Below are positions 42,205-53,637 of a DNA stretch of 62,749 nt, one piece after another (position 1 is the first letter of the stretch; each line of letters begins with the position of its first letter). The position numbers and the translations under genes are program-made. Under the pieces are notes generated by a model, which saw only the letters and a program-made list of their open reading frames with translations, had not been told where the DNA came from and ran no database searches. The stretch spans positions 1 to 62,749 of the forward strand of contig BCJJ01000055.1 in NCBI GenBank assembly GCA_039545355.1, in the 5' to 3' direction. Origin of the DNA: Trichosporon coremiiforme (lineage: Eukaryota; Basidiomycota; Tremellomycetes; Trichosporonales; Trichosporonaceae).

Positions 42205-43113
42205 TTATCGAAGGCTCACAACTACGCGCCCGTCAATGTCTAAGATGCGCAACCAACCGTCTAGAGCACCGTCGGCGATGCATACGACGCGACCTCGGTG
42301 GAAGTTCTGCGCCGAGCGGTCTGCGGTCGATTGGAAGAGTCGAGCAGAGCGCAGAGGTAGGTTTGGAAGCAGAGGCAGGACTTGAGAAGAGGAGGAGGCA
42401 TACTGGAGACCGATCGACAAGGCGACCACGGCCACGCATTCAATTGCAATCTCGGGGCAGGGGAATGTGACGAAGATGGCTTTCGGGCGGGGAGACGACA
42501 TCTTTGGCGCTTGTGTGGTAGGTTCCGGCGATGTCTTGCCGTGTTGCAGTTCGGCTTCCACAGTGGGTTGGGAGGAGGGCTGCTGGGCTTCGGCCGGAGA
42601 CTGAGCCGTTGTGGCAGAGCACCCATGGGACTGAGTTGGACCTGCCTCGCAAGAGGCAACCAGCTCAGGCTCCGGAACCCAGTACGGTGTGGCCGATAGC
42701 TCAGACGGCACTACGGGCTCTGTAGTGGTGCGGGGCGCAGACGTTCTGGGTGTATAGAGATCTGTGGTCGTAATGGGTTCTGACGTGAGGAGCGACGTGA
42801 CAGGTGGGCCTGGTGCGACCGGCCAGTCGGCATCGGGCGGGCTGCCCGTGGCTCCGGAAGCGACAAGTGAGCTGGGCGCTGCCCACGGCCCAGGCGACGC
42901 AGGCGGTGCAGGCTCCCGGCGGTCCGGTTGCGCTCCCAGGTGCGGCAGCCACCCAGGAATTTCTCTCGAGGTACTGTCTAAGGTTAGACGCGCAGAAGCC
43001 GGGGCACCTTCCTTCAACGGGGTTGCGGGTCCTGCGATTGGCGCCCGAGGAGTCGGTTTCGCAGAAAATGAGATCGGTGCTGCCTTAACCCCCGTCTCCC
43101 GATTCACCTCCAC
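42205..43113 (-). CDS. Pro/Ser/Thr-rich protein with one membrane span (start unresolved)
   Basis: An open frame of 302 codons whose first two thirds are rich in Pro, Ser, Thr and Ala, as in surface or linker proteins, followed by a hydrophobic span IAIECVAVVALSIGLQYA and about 65 further residues. No domain recognised. The frame has no ATG near its beginning. The nearest ATG (43123, MSVSW) is one base out of frame, so a short upstream exon or a frameshift is likely. It resembles in layout the gene at 45.2-46.1 kb on the same strand (Pro/Ser-rich part then a single span), with no clear residue-level similarity. Could be a coding shadow, but the span and biased composition argue for a gene. 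Confidence 0.45.
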   Translation of the reverse strand: MEVNRETGVKAAPISFSAKPTPRAPIAGPATPLKEGAPASARLTLDSTSREIPGWLPHLGAQPDRREPAPPASPGPWAAPSSLVASGATGSPPDADWPVAPGPPVTSLLTSEPITTTDLYTPRTSAPRTTTEPVVPSELSATPYWVPEPELVASCEAGPTQSHGCSATTAQSPAEAQQPSSQPTVEAELQHGKTSPEPTTQAPKMSSPRPKAIFVTFPCPEIAIECVAVVALSIGLQYASSSSQVLPLLPNLPLRSARLFQSTADRSAQNFHRGRVVCIADGALDGWLRILDIDGRVVVSLR

Positions 43114-44132
43114 GAAACGCTCATGTCATCACCGAGAGAACGGCTAGAGTGAGGTCGGAATAGGGCAATGGGGTGGTGCCGATGCGCCGCAGCTCGGCGG
43201 CGAACATGAATGTGGAGTGGACTTTTTACAAAGAGATGGAGTGAAGATGAGTCTACTTTTGATCTTGAAGGGCCTGTACAGTATTGAGATGAGGTTGCCA
43301 GTCGAATCTCGGGCATCCTAGATCTTGAAAAGATCGCCCTTCCATATTCGGGGTTATAGCGCTTGGCCGTCCCGTCACATCTTGGACCTGAAGTGGTAAG
43401 AAACCAGTGTCTGGGCTAAAGGCTCTTCGATACCGAGACCACCCTAGCTGAGCATGACGTAGCCCGTCCGGGCAGCATGCGGTAGGAGCGCACGGGTCTC
43501 CGGAGTGACAAGTGAGCCTGTAACGCAGGATACCACGCGCTGTTACTGATTACACAGAGAGGCGATGGGGAGGCGGTAGAGGAGGTGGAAGAACTGGTGG
43601 CCCTGGAGACCCCATTTGAGACTGATGATCAAACGACGATCGACCGACATGCCCGTGGTAGCATGACGGTTTCGCGTCTGTGACGAGAGAAGGATGGCCG
43701 TAGTATGCTACGGCTGTCAGGAGGGGGGGGCAACGTCCGAAACGCCAACCCTGCGGCGCTACACTGCATCCACGGCCCTACTTTATGCCCTGAAAGCTCT
43801 CTGAAGTGTCCCTATTATACCCATTGCAGAGTGCAGCGACTCCCTCAGTCTGTGCTAGCTTGTGTTCTACTCTGCGCGTGCACGCCTGGGCGGGCCAAGT
43901 GACGTTTGCCGTTGCCAAGAGTTTGGATCCGAACTCTGGCTCACGGTATGCAGGACACGGCGTTCGTTCAGGGTCAGCGATAAAATTACGCCCCACTTTT
44001 CCACCCCGCGCCCTCCTCACGAAACGCAACTCCACCGCCCCTTCAATCCTACCACTCTAGCACATCCTACCACCCCCAGTCGTTGCTACAAAGTGCATGC
44101 ACTGTTTTGTAAGAACCCTGAAGCCAAAAAGC
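43114..44132. other. intergenic, no supported gene
   Basis: 1.0 kb between the Pro-rich frame and tRNA-Val copy 2. Short frames only. Confidence 0.45.
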
Positions 44133-44218
44133 TGACCTCTGGCGGGGTCGAACCGCCGACCTTATGCGTATCACCGCGAGTGTTAAGCATACGCTCTAAC
44201 CAACTGAGCTAAGTGGCC
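44133..44218 (-). tRNA. tRNA-Val (anticodon AAC), copy 2
   Basis: Same exons as copy 1, including the A5-A68 mismatch, with a 12-nt intron. T5 terminator at 44126-44130. The 3' flank shares GTCAGCTTTTTGG and CTTCAGGG with copy 1, so the flank was duplicated too. Confidence 0.95.
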
Positions 44219-44531
44219 TCAGCTGATGACGAGGGCCCAGCGCCCGCCTCGGGGAGGCCGCGGAACCGGCCGCTTTCAATGACGAGCGCGTGACGTTGCA
44301 CGCTGCAGACAACAGGAGTGTCGTTTGGTACCTCACAGACCGCGATGTCCAACCGACTTTTATATACTGCGACTGGCACGACAAATCGCAAACTGCCCGA
44401 TTCCTCTCGCCAGCATGCCCCCTCCTCGATGGGTAGACAAAGAGGTTTGGGGACTCCGGCTAACGCGGCCGGGACAGCAACGGCGACGCCCCTCCGGATC
44501 CGCGCTGCTGCGCCCGAGACAATATCGTGCG

Positions 44532-44611
44532 TTCCTGTTCGTATAACGGCTAGTATGCTCGCTTGTCATGACAGACCGCGGGAGATCGGAGTTCGATTCT
44601 CCGACAGGAAG
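44532..44611 (+). tRNA. tRNA-Asp (anticodon GUC), with intron
   Basis: Exons identical to the intronless copy at 40206-40277, but with an 8-nt insertion TGACAGAC between positions 37 and 38. The nearest T-run is T4 at 44654-44657. Confidence 0.96.
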
Positions 44612-45217
44612 TACACGAGCAGCTCTGCAGCGATCGCGTTGCAGGCAATGCTCTTTTATCCCTACAGCGATCACCTGCCTGTGGTAGCTGATCCTCAGTG
44701 CCGTTGAGTCTGCCTCAGGGTGTATACTGGGTGGTTCTGCTTTAAAGCGCATGCACGGAAGATCACATCTTGCGTTATCACAGAACGTATTTGAACATGG
44801 CTGCGTCTCTAGAGAGCAGGAAGCACACCACGTTCGGCGATCCGAGGATGAAACTACACATCGGTCGTAAATTCCAATCTTGATAAAGCGTCCATTTACG
44901 CATGTACTTGGTTGTGGTCTGGTCATCGCCGAGTCTCGGAGCGGGCATCAGGGTGGCGCCCTTATTCGTTGATCGCCGAGGTGGCCAACAGGAGTTATTC
45001 AGGGACCACCTGCAGGGTTAGCGAGGTCCGATACCGGTGGCTTACTCCAAGCTTGTCGCAGTTCCTGAGTCGAATCTGCAATCAGCATGGAAAGGGGTAG
45101 TTGAGCACACCTACAACATCATTGGCGGAGACATGTACGTCACCTTTGCTTGCCCAGCGACAGCGATGCTTCCCAGGACTGAGAAGTGGGAGGCGCCATC
45201 CGGTGGAAGGGTCAAGC
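44612..45217. other. intergenic, no supported gene
   Basis: 606 bp downstream of tRNA-Asp. A 188-codon minus-strand frame here runs through the tRNA and is rejected. Confidence 0.45.
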
Positions 45218-46080
45218 TCACGGATGTCGTGTCGTATCCCCGTGGGCGAGCTGCGTGAGACAGAAAGAGACAACGATGCCAAAGACGCAGAAGACAATAT
45301 CCAGCCAGCGAAGCTGAAGCGAGGAGGAACAGGTGTCCACAAATTTGTCGAAGAGGGAGGGAGGATCGCAGTCGTCACCGAGTGACTCTGGGGCGGGTTG
45401 CAGCCGTTTCGATGCAGACGCAAGCGGCGCTACATACGGGAGCACTGACTTTGGGACCCGGCGAGCTTGTTCCTGGGGCAGGAGGGCCGGGGATGGTTTC
45501 TGGGGTTCCAGATCCTTGGGTGCGCTAGCTGATTCATCGGCTTTGGTGTAAGGCCCATTGCCAGCAGGAGCAATCTGGCCAGGTCCTGGGCTAAGGACAG
45601 CAGGCGTTGCCGGGGCCCAGGAAGGCGACGAGGGGGAAGATGATGGAGCCGGCTGCGACGGCTCAGCAGCTGGTGCAGTTGAGAACGGTGACGATGAAGA
45701 CATGCACGACGGCACGCTCCCTGTCTCTGGAGATCGCATGCCGTCGGTCGACTTCCGCTCTGGTGTCTCGGGAGCGGTGTCAAGGCCCGCTGAGGGATCT
45801 GTCGAATAGATAGACAACTGTGCGTCTGGTGATTGCGAAGAGGATGCTGCTGTTTGATGCGAGGCGCATGCGGTGGTCGTGGGGTCGACGTCTGCCGATC
45901 CACACTAGTGCAGTCAGGTGCCGCTGCATTACCAGCCAATCGAGGAACAGCAGCTGCCTGGGCCTGCCTCAGGGCTACCTCTTTCTTCCACAACTCTCGC
46001 ACTTGCTCTTGCAAGGAGCACTGCTGCAAGAGCAATCGAAGATCATTCCTCGGTTTGCCTGGCACCGTTAACGAAGCCAT
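45218..46080 (-). CDS. Ser/Pro-rich protein with C-terminal membrane span
   Basis: Two exons, 45979-46080 and 45218-45904, joined by a 74-nt intron (GTAGCC donor, CTGAC branch, CTAG acceptor; phase 0), giving 262 residues. The N-terminus is a short helix (LRLLLQQCSLQEQVREL). About 170 residues rich in Ser, Pro, Ala and Thr follow, then SLFDKFVDTCSSS and a hydrophobic span WLDIVFCVFGIVVSFCLTQLA nine residues from the end. The tail-anchored layout suggests insertion into ER, mitochondrial or vacuolar membrane with the bulk in the cytosol. No domain recognised. The donor GTAGCC is not the common GTGAGT, so the exon 1 boundary is the weakest part. Reading through instead would lead to an Arg-rich frame with no membrane span. 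Confidence 0.65.
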
Positions 46081-48217
46081 GTGATCATCCCGCTTCTGTG
46101 ACCTGTCCCTGTTCTCGTGGAGCAGGAGCACTTTGAGATCGTCGAACGCGATCTAGCCTGCTAGGTGAGAACACGGATATATGCGAGTCCGACGCTGTAC
46201 GTCGCGGAAGCGAGTTCCGGAGCAGTAGGCGACCAGAGGTCTGCTGTTGGAGTGTCTGCGCTCGAGGCTGGGTGGAGGCGGGCTCAAGTTGCCCGTGCAG
46301 CGAATCTGCAGTGCAAGGTCTGAAACCCCAACGGGCGTTCCTCGTCATGCGTCGGACCCTCCGATGCGCCAATGCGGAGTCTTGGTGCATCGCCACTCTG
46401 CGCCCTCAACTGACTCTTTGGAAATGTAGCTTCAGCCTCGGATCCTGCAAGCTCCGTCCGGTTGTCAAGAGCACCGCGAGGGGCGGTGAGCTTTGCGGTT
46501 GCGAGATCCGAGAGGTGGAGGCAGCGCAGACTGACCGAGCTTGGTGCGGCGGAAGGACGCTCGATGTGCTTACTCTTCCCCTAATCCCCATCCCTCCGCA
46601 CTCTGAATCCGAAATTGCAGCCCACAGTGTGAGACGGATTGGGACCCGTTGTGCTGTGCGGTCGCTCCTCCGATCTAGGAGAACATGCGGTTGCAGGCTG
46701 CGTGCTCGAGTGGCTCCCGCACCAATCGAAGCGAATCACCTTACCACAGTGCAGGCATCGAGAGAGTACGACCATACCCTCGATACGGGGGAGTCCAAGG
46801 CGGTGGATACACGGGGTGTATGTCACACGTCCCGGGCTGTGACAGGAGCCTTTCTTGCAGGCTGAGCCACTTTGACTCGGAGGGACATTATGGATACCTT
46901 TGACGTAGCTGTTGGCCAGTCTACGTGAGAGTGACTGAGATTCGGGTGACTAAGCACGGCGCACAGTACGGGATGGGAGTTCATGCATCAACCGCGTCTG
47001 CAATGACCGCTCCTCGAGAATGGCTCGGACGAAACTTGGTCGCTGGGTTTCCAGGGTGGTGTACTTCGTTTTAATATTAGGATACGGCCGTGGTTCTTTT
47101 GCGCTGCGAAGACGGCAACCGTTGGGCTTGGATCCAAGTTAGTCTTCGTTGCCGAGGTTGATCCTTACCCCTCGCCGAGATTAGAGAAGAAATCGGAAAA
47201 GCAGCGAAATCGTAGTCGGGAGCTCAAAGCACACCAGTGAAGCTGCGGTGGAGACAGGTCACTACATAGGAGACTGTAGCCCGTCAGTGAGCTGAACGCA
47301 TGACTGTCGATGCAATTCAGTTACGACAAGTGGGTTGTCGGGCTGCTAGAATGCCCTCTGCGAAGGGAAGGCTGGACGCCAGCTCGACCGCAGCTAGTAC
47401 CACTTCTGCTGTGGTTAGCGATCCCTGCCCTTACACGGGAACAAACTCAGAGAACGACGGCCGGATCCGGGATTCAACGACAGCCGCAATGGGATGGGGC
47501 AACCCCCGCTGCTGGTCAACATTACCTCCTCGTCGGTCAACAAGAACAAGAACTTCAAGTCCCGAGGTGGAGGGTCCGACTCGTAGAAGCGATACAGATC
47601 CCAGAAGCTCAGGTTACCGTAGCATGGGTCCCAGTTGATGTAGCCCGGGGAGTGCAGAGCTGGCCCCTGTAATCTTTCCTGTTGAGGCGGGCCACTGCAG
47701 TGCGAGGTCTAAGCTGTCCTTCCTTTCGTCTATCAAATTGGCGACAATGAAGACATGGCAAGCGTTAGTCGCCAGAACCAATCACCGTGCTCGACGCGTT
47801 GATTTGAAGGGGAGGGCATTCAGCGTAGAAGGTCTGCAGATGACCTTCTAACAGTCGCCAGTGTGCGCACCAAGCACTATGCAAGGCAGAGATCGAGGTC
47901 AGAGGCTAAACGATTTAGTCCAGTGGTCACTCGGTGGGTGGGGGTCGGCAGTGGAGGTCTGTGCCCTGCGGAGCCAGCATTGGCCGCTCAAGATGGAAAA
48001 CGGTCGCCCGTGATCCTAACGATCACATGACCTCCTCCTTCGCTCAGAGCAAACATGCACCTGCATTCCTTCACAAATATCTGAGGTTTACTCGCATGCA
48101 CGAGCAGCCCTCGCGTTAGCTCCCAAGCTCCAATCCTCTAGCAACTTCCTGTCCGTCGGCCCCTCGCCCCCTGCGCCCTCGGCGCACCGGCTAGCACCCC
48201 ATGCCTGAGTCATCGTC
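46081..48217. other. intergenic, no supported gene
   Basis: 2.1 kb, the longest stretch without a feature in this half. Frames up to 197 codons begin with non-ATG codons and lack domains. No repeat recognised by eye. Confidence 0.45.
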
Positions 48218-48325
48218 TCTTCGCTAGTATATCGGTTAGTATAATCGCCTCTCAAAAGAGAGATCCTATCTGGAAACAGCTACAAGGGTGCGCGATAGAG
48301 CAGGGTTCGACTCCCTGGCGGAGAA
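48218..48325 (+). tRNA. tRNA-Glu (anticodon CUC), copy 3
   Basis: Exons as in the other Glu-CUC genes, with a 36-nt intron that shares its second half (CAGCTACAAGGGTGC) with the copy at 18305-18414. That points to a recent duplication of those two. T5 terminator at 48328-48332. Confidence 0.96.
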
Positions 48326-49125
48326 CGTTTTTAAGCCCTACGGTCTGCGTTTTTGAGCCTGGGTGTTTGCTGAGGCGCTCGTCAGGGCGCGGGAGTGCCG
48401 TGGTGGGTTGAGGAAGGGCAGGAGGGTGTGATGCAATTGAGACTCGGCGATGGGCCTCCCACTGCGGCTTCAGAAGGAGAGAGGAGTGTCATATCGGCAT
48501 CATCTGCTTATTCAGCAGAGTGTGCATGTGCTTTCTGAGGTTGCGATGTCATTCCTGACTCTCCACAGAGCGGCGAGAGCCGCGTTGATGGGAAAAGTTG
48601 ACTGGGGTGGGGGTCCGCGGGTATATCGGGTTCGCCGGGGGAACAGTCGGATGATACCCTTGATCCGTCGTATCCGCGAGAATCTCGCTGCTATCAGTGT
48701 TTCTGAGGGTTCCAAAAACCTTGCTGCCTGTCGAGAGGCACGAGAAGATGCCTGGGCACATGTAGATATCGCTGAGATGGACCCACCCCGGCGCCAGCCC
48801 TTCCGCTCACCTGATTCCAATTACAGTAGCGGACCAGTGGTTGCAGCTTTTTGATTAAACACGGAGCCGACGCTGTTCAGGAGCCTGCTCCGACCAGGCT
48901 TGCTCACGTTGCGCGGGATGGAGATCGTGAAAGGGATGCAATAATCAGTACTTCAAGATGTGATGCGGTGAAGGAAGGTGGACGGCGCTAGTCCATGTGC
49001 GGAACCAAGTACGGCCGACTGCGCGCGGGAACGGACCCGGTATCTCCGACGCGCCCAGTTATCTCATCAACTCCTTCATTCCTCTTCTCAGTCATTCGTC
49101 CATCCATCCATCCATCTCATGATCC
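48326..49125. other. intergenic, one doubtful frame
   Basis: 800 bp before the Zn2Cys6 gene. A 134-codon ATG frame (48450-48854) has no domain and an Arg-rich composition; not called. The 5' flank of the regulator has a CATC-repeat-like leader (TCCATCCATCCATCC near 49098). Confidence 0.45.
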
Positions 49126-51293
49126 ATGTCCACCACTCCCGATAGCCAGGCACCCGTCAAGAAACGAAAGCGCACGTCGCAGGCATGCCGTCCATGTCGC
49201 GCGAAGAAGACGAAAGTGAGCACCAGCTACCTTCCCCGACCGTCCGGGGACCCATGTCTTCCCCGCATCTGTTTTAAAACCAATCCTGACGACAGTGTGA
49301 CGGCGTCCATCCGCAGTGCACGCCATGCATCGAGTACGGCTTTCAGTGCAGCTACAACTTGGACTCGAATGCGCCACCAGCCGTCGCCGCCGGCCAAGTC
49401 ATGGTTAGCCAGGATTACCTGAAGGCTCTTGAGGACCGCATCATGAATCTGGAGCGGGAACGGTCAGCCCCTCCACCGCCGCGAACGTATGGTCCGACAC
49501 CGCGAAGCACGCAAATGACCGTTCCTTCTCCGCTTGGCGCATACGATCCACCGTCCGGCTCCTCGAGCAACCAGCACACTGCGTCGAACGGCTCCTTCAG
49601 GGCCGGCCACGGGAGCGGTCCCGTGGACCAGATCCCTAGCTTCGATTCACCGCCGCCCTCAAATGCTATCGATGGAATGGGTCTCCTCCTTGCGCCGCAA
49701 CGGGAGATTCCGCGGGCTGAGCCGTCCGGGCTCGGCTTCGGACTCGCCGAGAGCGAGGTTTACGGCTCGATGTCGGGCATCTCCTTCCATCACATGCTCC
49801 TCGAGCGGCTGCTGCCTGGGTACTGGTGTCTTGCGCCCCGGGCGAATGCACAGCCGCGCCCCGAAGTAGGTTTCCTCGGCGTCGCGCCGACGCCGGAGGT
49901 GTTCTACGCAGATCGCAAGAGCTTGCCGACCCGCGCACAGGCGCAGCGCATGTTCGACTGGTTTGAAGCGTACACCTGGCGAGTGTACCCGTTCATCGAC
50001 ATGAAGGCGCTGCGCAACTCATATGACCTTCTGCTGGCTGCCGACAATGCCGCTATGCGCGCACCGGAGAACCAACCAATCATCTGTCTGCACTTTGTCG
50101 TATTCGCCATTGTGGACAGTATCTCGGACGACGAGTATACGCCGTGCAACGTCGGCTACGTTGCGCTCCGCATGCTCCGGAAACACCAGGACTGGCCGCA
50201 TAGCACGACCAAGGTGCAGGCCCTGCTGTCGGGAGCGATGCTGATGCAGGGCATCGATCATCCCGGCTTCTCCTGGGACCTACTGGGCTACGCTATCCGC
50301 GCGGGCTACGCTGTTGGTCTGCACGACGCCGAAACCGGAAGGCGTTTCCCGCCGATGGAGCGCGAAATGCGGAACCGTGCTTGGTGGGCGTGCTACACGT
50401 TCGACCGCCTCGTCACCGTCAGTATCGCCCGGCCCTCTGCGATCACAAATGACGGCTGTGCCATCCCCCTGCCTGAGATCATGGAGGGCGAGCCGGCAGC
50501 ATCGATCGAGTTCTTTCGTGACAGCATTCAACTGCACCAGGCGCTGGCCGATGTTGTGCGCAATCCGCCCGTCAGCTTCCGGCACGCTTCACCTGCGTTT
50601 GTGCGATCGGTCGTTTCACAGACGCATTCGCTGGAGCAGGCGTACGCCGAGTGGTGCGATGGTGCGCACCTAAACGCTGCCGGACACCCGGATCCACGCC
50701 TTGCCACTGTGCTGACGCTCCGTGGACTCACGATGAGACTACTGCTCCACCGCCGAGTCATGCTGGCGGCCATTCACGACTACATCCCCGGCGGTGCGCG
50801 GCATGGGCAAGTCGCCGCCGAGACGTCGCTCCAGCATCTGGAAGCACGGCACCGGGACCTCGCCTTCGGCATCAGCCTTGGCATCATCATCGAGACCGCG
50901 ATCCACACAATCAACATTCTCGATCACGGGCACGCCGATGCCTCCTTCTCTGCGCCATGGTACCAGCTCTTCTACGCCATGAACGCCTTCACGTCCCTCC
51001 TGGCTACTCTACTGCTGGACCTAAGCCAGTGGAGCTGGTTCATTCGTGTCCCCGGGCTACCGATCATTCAGGCGCTACACAGCAGCATGCGTGTCGTGCG
51101 CAAGATCTCGGACCGTTTCCAACGACCTTCGGCGAAGCAGGCGGTGGTCATGATCGAGAATGTCCTGACGACGCTCGGGATCGCGGACCCAGCCCAGCAG
51201 CAGGAAGAGGGGCCTTCACTCCAGGATCTGCCCCAGCTCGACATCGACGAGCTCTGGCAGAGCCTCGAACTCCAGATTCCGGAGATGTACTAA
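49126..51293 (+). CDS. Zn2Cys6 fungal transcription factor
   Basis: Two exons (49126-49215, 49296-51293) with an 80-nt intron (GTGAGC, CCTGAC, ACAG) encode 695 residues. The intron splits the zinc cluster: exon 1 ends CRPCRAKKTK and exon 2 starts CDGVHPQCTPC...FQC, which together give the six-Cys spacing C-x2-C-x6-C-x5-C-x2-C-x6-C of binuclear zinc clusters. A basic leader KKRKR precedes it. A short coiled coil (YLKALEDRIMNLERE) follows for dimerisation. Residues about 240-520 form the fungal-specific regulatory domain (FDWFEAYTWRVYPFIDMKALR, WWACYTFDRLVTVSIARPSAI). It acts in the nucleus on CGG-type half sites by family knowledge. Its target pathway cannot be seen from the neighbours. It ends 108 bp from a convergent small gene. 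Confidence 0.95.
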
Positions 51294-51401
51294 CCCTGTG
51301 GCGCTTTGTAGCCCATTCTACCCACATGCATTGTTGTATCGCTTAGCTACTAATCACTGCGTCATCTCGCGACAACCTACGAATCCAGTATTCAGACCGA
51401 C

Positions 51402-51966
51402 TTACTCCTTCAACCACTCGCCCGCCGCAATGAGCCAGTCACCAACGGTATCCTTTGCGCTCTCGTACGCCGACTCGATATTGTCGCACATGTTGTTCCA
51501 GACCTTCATGGGCGGAGACTCGCGGAGTCTGGCTCCGTCGGGAGCGTAGAGCGCGGGGAGGGGTGCGCACTTGAGTGCCGTCTCGGAGTGTTCACCCTTG
51601 CAGTCGTTATCGAGCACCTCGACCGCCGCCTGTACCCAAGTCGCCAGGGCGAGGACATACATCCTATCGAAGAGGGCTTGTTTGGCATCGCCGGCGATTT
51701 GCGTACGGACGGAGGGCGAGACGTCGAGTATCTTGTCCTACTAGTCAGCGGTGAAGAGCAGAATGACTCACTCGGGACTTCTCGGCCGAAGTGGCTTCCT
51801 TCAACAGCGCCGTCAAACGGGCATTGACCTTCTCACCCGCCGCCTTTGCGGCCGCCTCGGCTCTGGAACAGGACACGCCGGCGTCCTCGAGGTTGGAGGC
51901 GAAGACGGGAGTCAGCTCGGCGACGAGCGTGGTGATGGGCGAGGAAGTGCTTGAGTCTTGGACCAT
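51402..51966 (-). CDS. small helical protein of unknown function
   Basis: Two exons, 51772-51966 and 51402-51737, give 176 residues. The intron between them is only 34 nt, with GTGAGT, CTGAC and a TAGTAG end of which the second TAG must be the acceptor. The predicted protein is mostly amphipathic helices: ITTLVAELTPVFASNLED, SRAEAAAKAAGEKVNARL, a central VRTQIAGDAKQALFDRMY and a C-terminal IESAYESAKDTVGDWLIAAG. Three Cys. No signal peptide or membrane span. No family recognised. Both exons keep the same frame logic and similar composition, which supports the model. The gene converges on the Zn2Cys6 regulator. Confidence 0.75.
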
Positions 51967-53027
51967 GGTGGCTTCTCCGTTCGTTAGTCCGTTGGGAAAC
52001 AATACACCAATCCGCTCACTTCTTATGCCCAGGACCGAGGGGGGCTGTCAAAAACGTGCTGGGGATAACATGGGAACATCGATCCGATGCCAAGCCGGAG
52101 GTGTAGATCCAGATAAGGTTTATGCATAAGAGCGGCATGGCGGTGTCCAGGCGGGCCGATAATGACCCGCTCTTCGTGTGGGTGAGGAGGGATTAGATAG
52201 TGGTCAGGTGATCTGCAGGAACCGAAGAGAGGGAATATGTTCGGATCATCGGATCCTGGGCGTTACGAGATCCTGGTACCCTGGTAATCAATGAACTGGG
52301 CGACTGCATGCTGCCGGACAGTGACTGGCATGGACCGACGCTGCTCCGTCCTTAAGTTTGGTGGCGTCAGGAGCCCCAATGGCCAGGCCAACACCAGGCA
52401 GAAACCACGTCAGGTGCGCTGAGGCAGAGAACATTATCCCCTCACAGAGGCTCACCGAGCGGCCCAGCTCTGACCGTGGCGACCGCTGCTGATCCCGAGG
52501 AACCAGATCTTAGCGTGGGAGTGCAATCGCGGCGTCACCGCAAGTACAGTGCAGGCAACGAAGCGCTGTCGTGGTAGACCACGGGACCAAACAGGCACTG
52601 GCGGAAGCTTGGACGCCCGAGATGCTCGGCGACTTACAGGCTGGGGCACGGAAGTCTGGGAACAATCAACGCATGGGCAATCATCCATGGCAGAGGAGAG
52701 TTGGTGCAGATCCAGGCCAGGAGCGTGAATTAGATCTAACACATCCGCGCTACGATCAGCCTGATTCGCTACTTCGGGTCCCCTCATCCATTGATTCCTC
52801 AGCCTGATCAGCCTGCGGCCCGGGGGTCGTACTTGCAAGCCAGAGCGCGATCAGATGGCTCATGGAGCTACCGTCAGGCAACTGCGCGCTGCTTACAACA
52901 ATGTCTGCTTGTCGATCATTAGCCCAGGCGAGTAAACGCTACACACACAGAGCCATGAGTACGCTCTTGTTTCGGGTGCGCTGAGGGAAGCTGCGCCCCC
53001 ACTCATCACCAGCACCTTCCAAACATC
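51967..53027. other. intergenic, no supported gene
   Basis: 1.06 kb. Overlapping short frames only. Just before tRNA-Ile there is a GCTGCGCCCCC block, similar to the GC-rich blocks before other tRNAs. Confidence 0.45.
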
Positions 53028-53121
53028 GGCCGCTTAGCTCAGCTGGTTAGAGCATCGTACTAATAATCAGTCTGATTATCAGTCCATGCGGAGGTCGGCA
53101 GTTCGATCCTGTCAGTGGTCA
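53028..53121 (+). tRNA. tRNA-Ile (anticodon AAU), copy 5
   Basis: Exons as in the other Ile copies, with a 20-nt intron nearly identical to that of copy 2 (both contain the CTGATTATCAGTCC string). T5 terminator at 53125-53129. Confidence 0.96.
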
Positions 53122-53637
53122 ATCTTTTTCGTTGTCGTTTGGTGTCAGTAGGGTGTCTGCAGATCGTGCGGGGAAGTGCTGAGCTCGTCGCGAAATACTG
53201 AAGTGGATGGAAGTTGTTGAGACCGTCGGGAGGGGCTCACTGTTGCGCAGTTGTGTTTCATCCGGGTCGGAGAGTCACGTGCTCGTCGGGTACGTTCGGC
53301 CGACTCCAATTGGATGGTAGTCGATGTCGCGACTGCCCACATCTTGACGTGCCCAGATGACTGCAGCATGCATGCCGCTCCTCTGCACGGGGCCCCCAGT
53401 ACATTGCGTGCTCCTCACGCACAAGTGACGAGATCTGCGTTCAGTCGAAGAGCGAGTTGGAGCTTGCCACATGGCGTTGGAGGACGGGATTATCTTATCG
53501 CCCCACCCGATCGGGTCCTCCCTTCTCGTCACATCCTCGCCAACCGAGATAGCCTTGGCCACCTCCCCGGACCCGGACCAACGTTTCTGCACCATCTTTT
53601 GTCTTCCTTCAATGGCCACCACTGAACTAGACTCGCC
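53122..53637. other. intergenic, promoter region
   Basis: 516 bp between tRNA-Ile and the carrier gene. No gene seen. Confidence 0.45.

Noticed and set aside
44360..44926. 188-codon minus-strand frame
   Set aside because: Runs straight through the tRNA-Asp gene and has no recognisable content.
48450..48854. 134-codon ATG frame after tRNA-Glu
   Set aside because: No domain, signal or membrane span, and no codon pattern like neighbouring genes.
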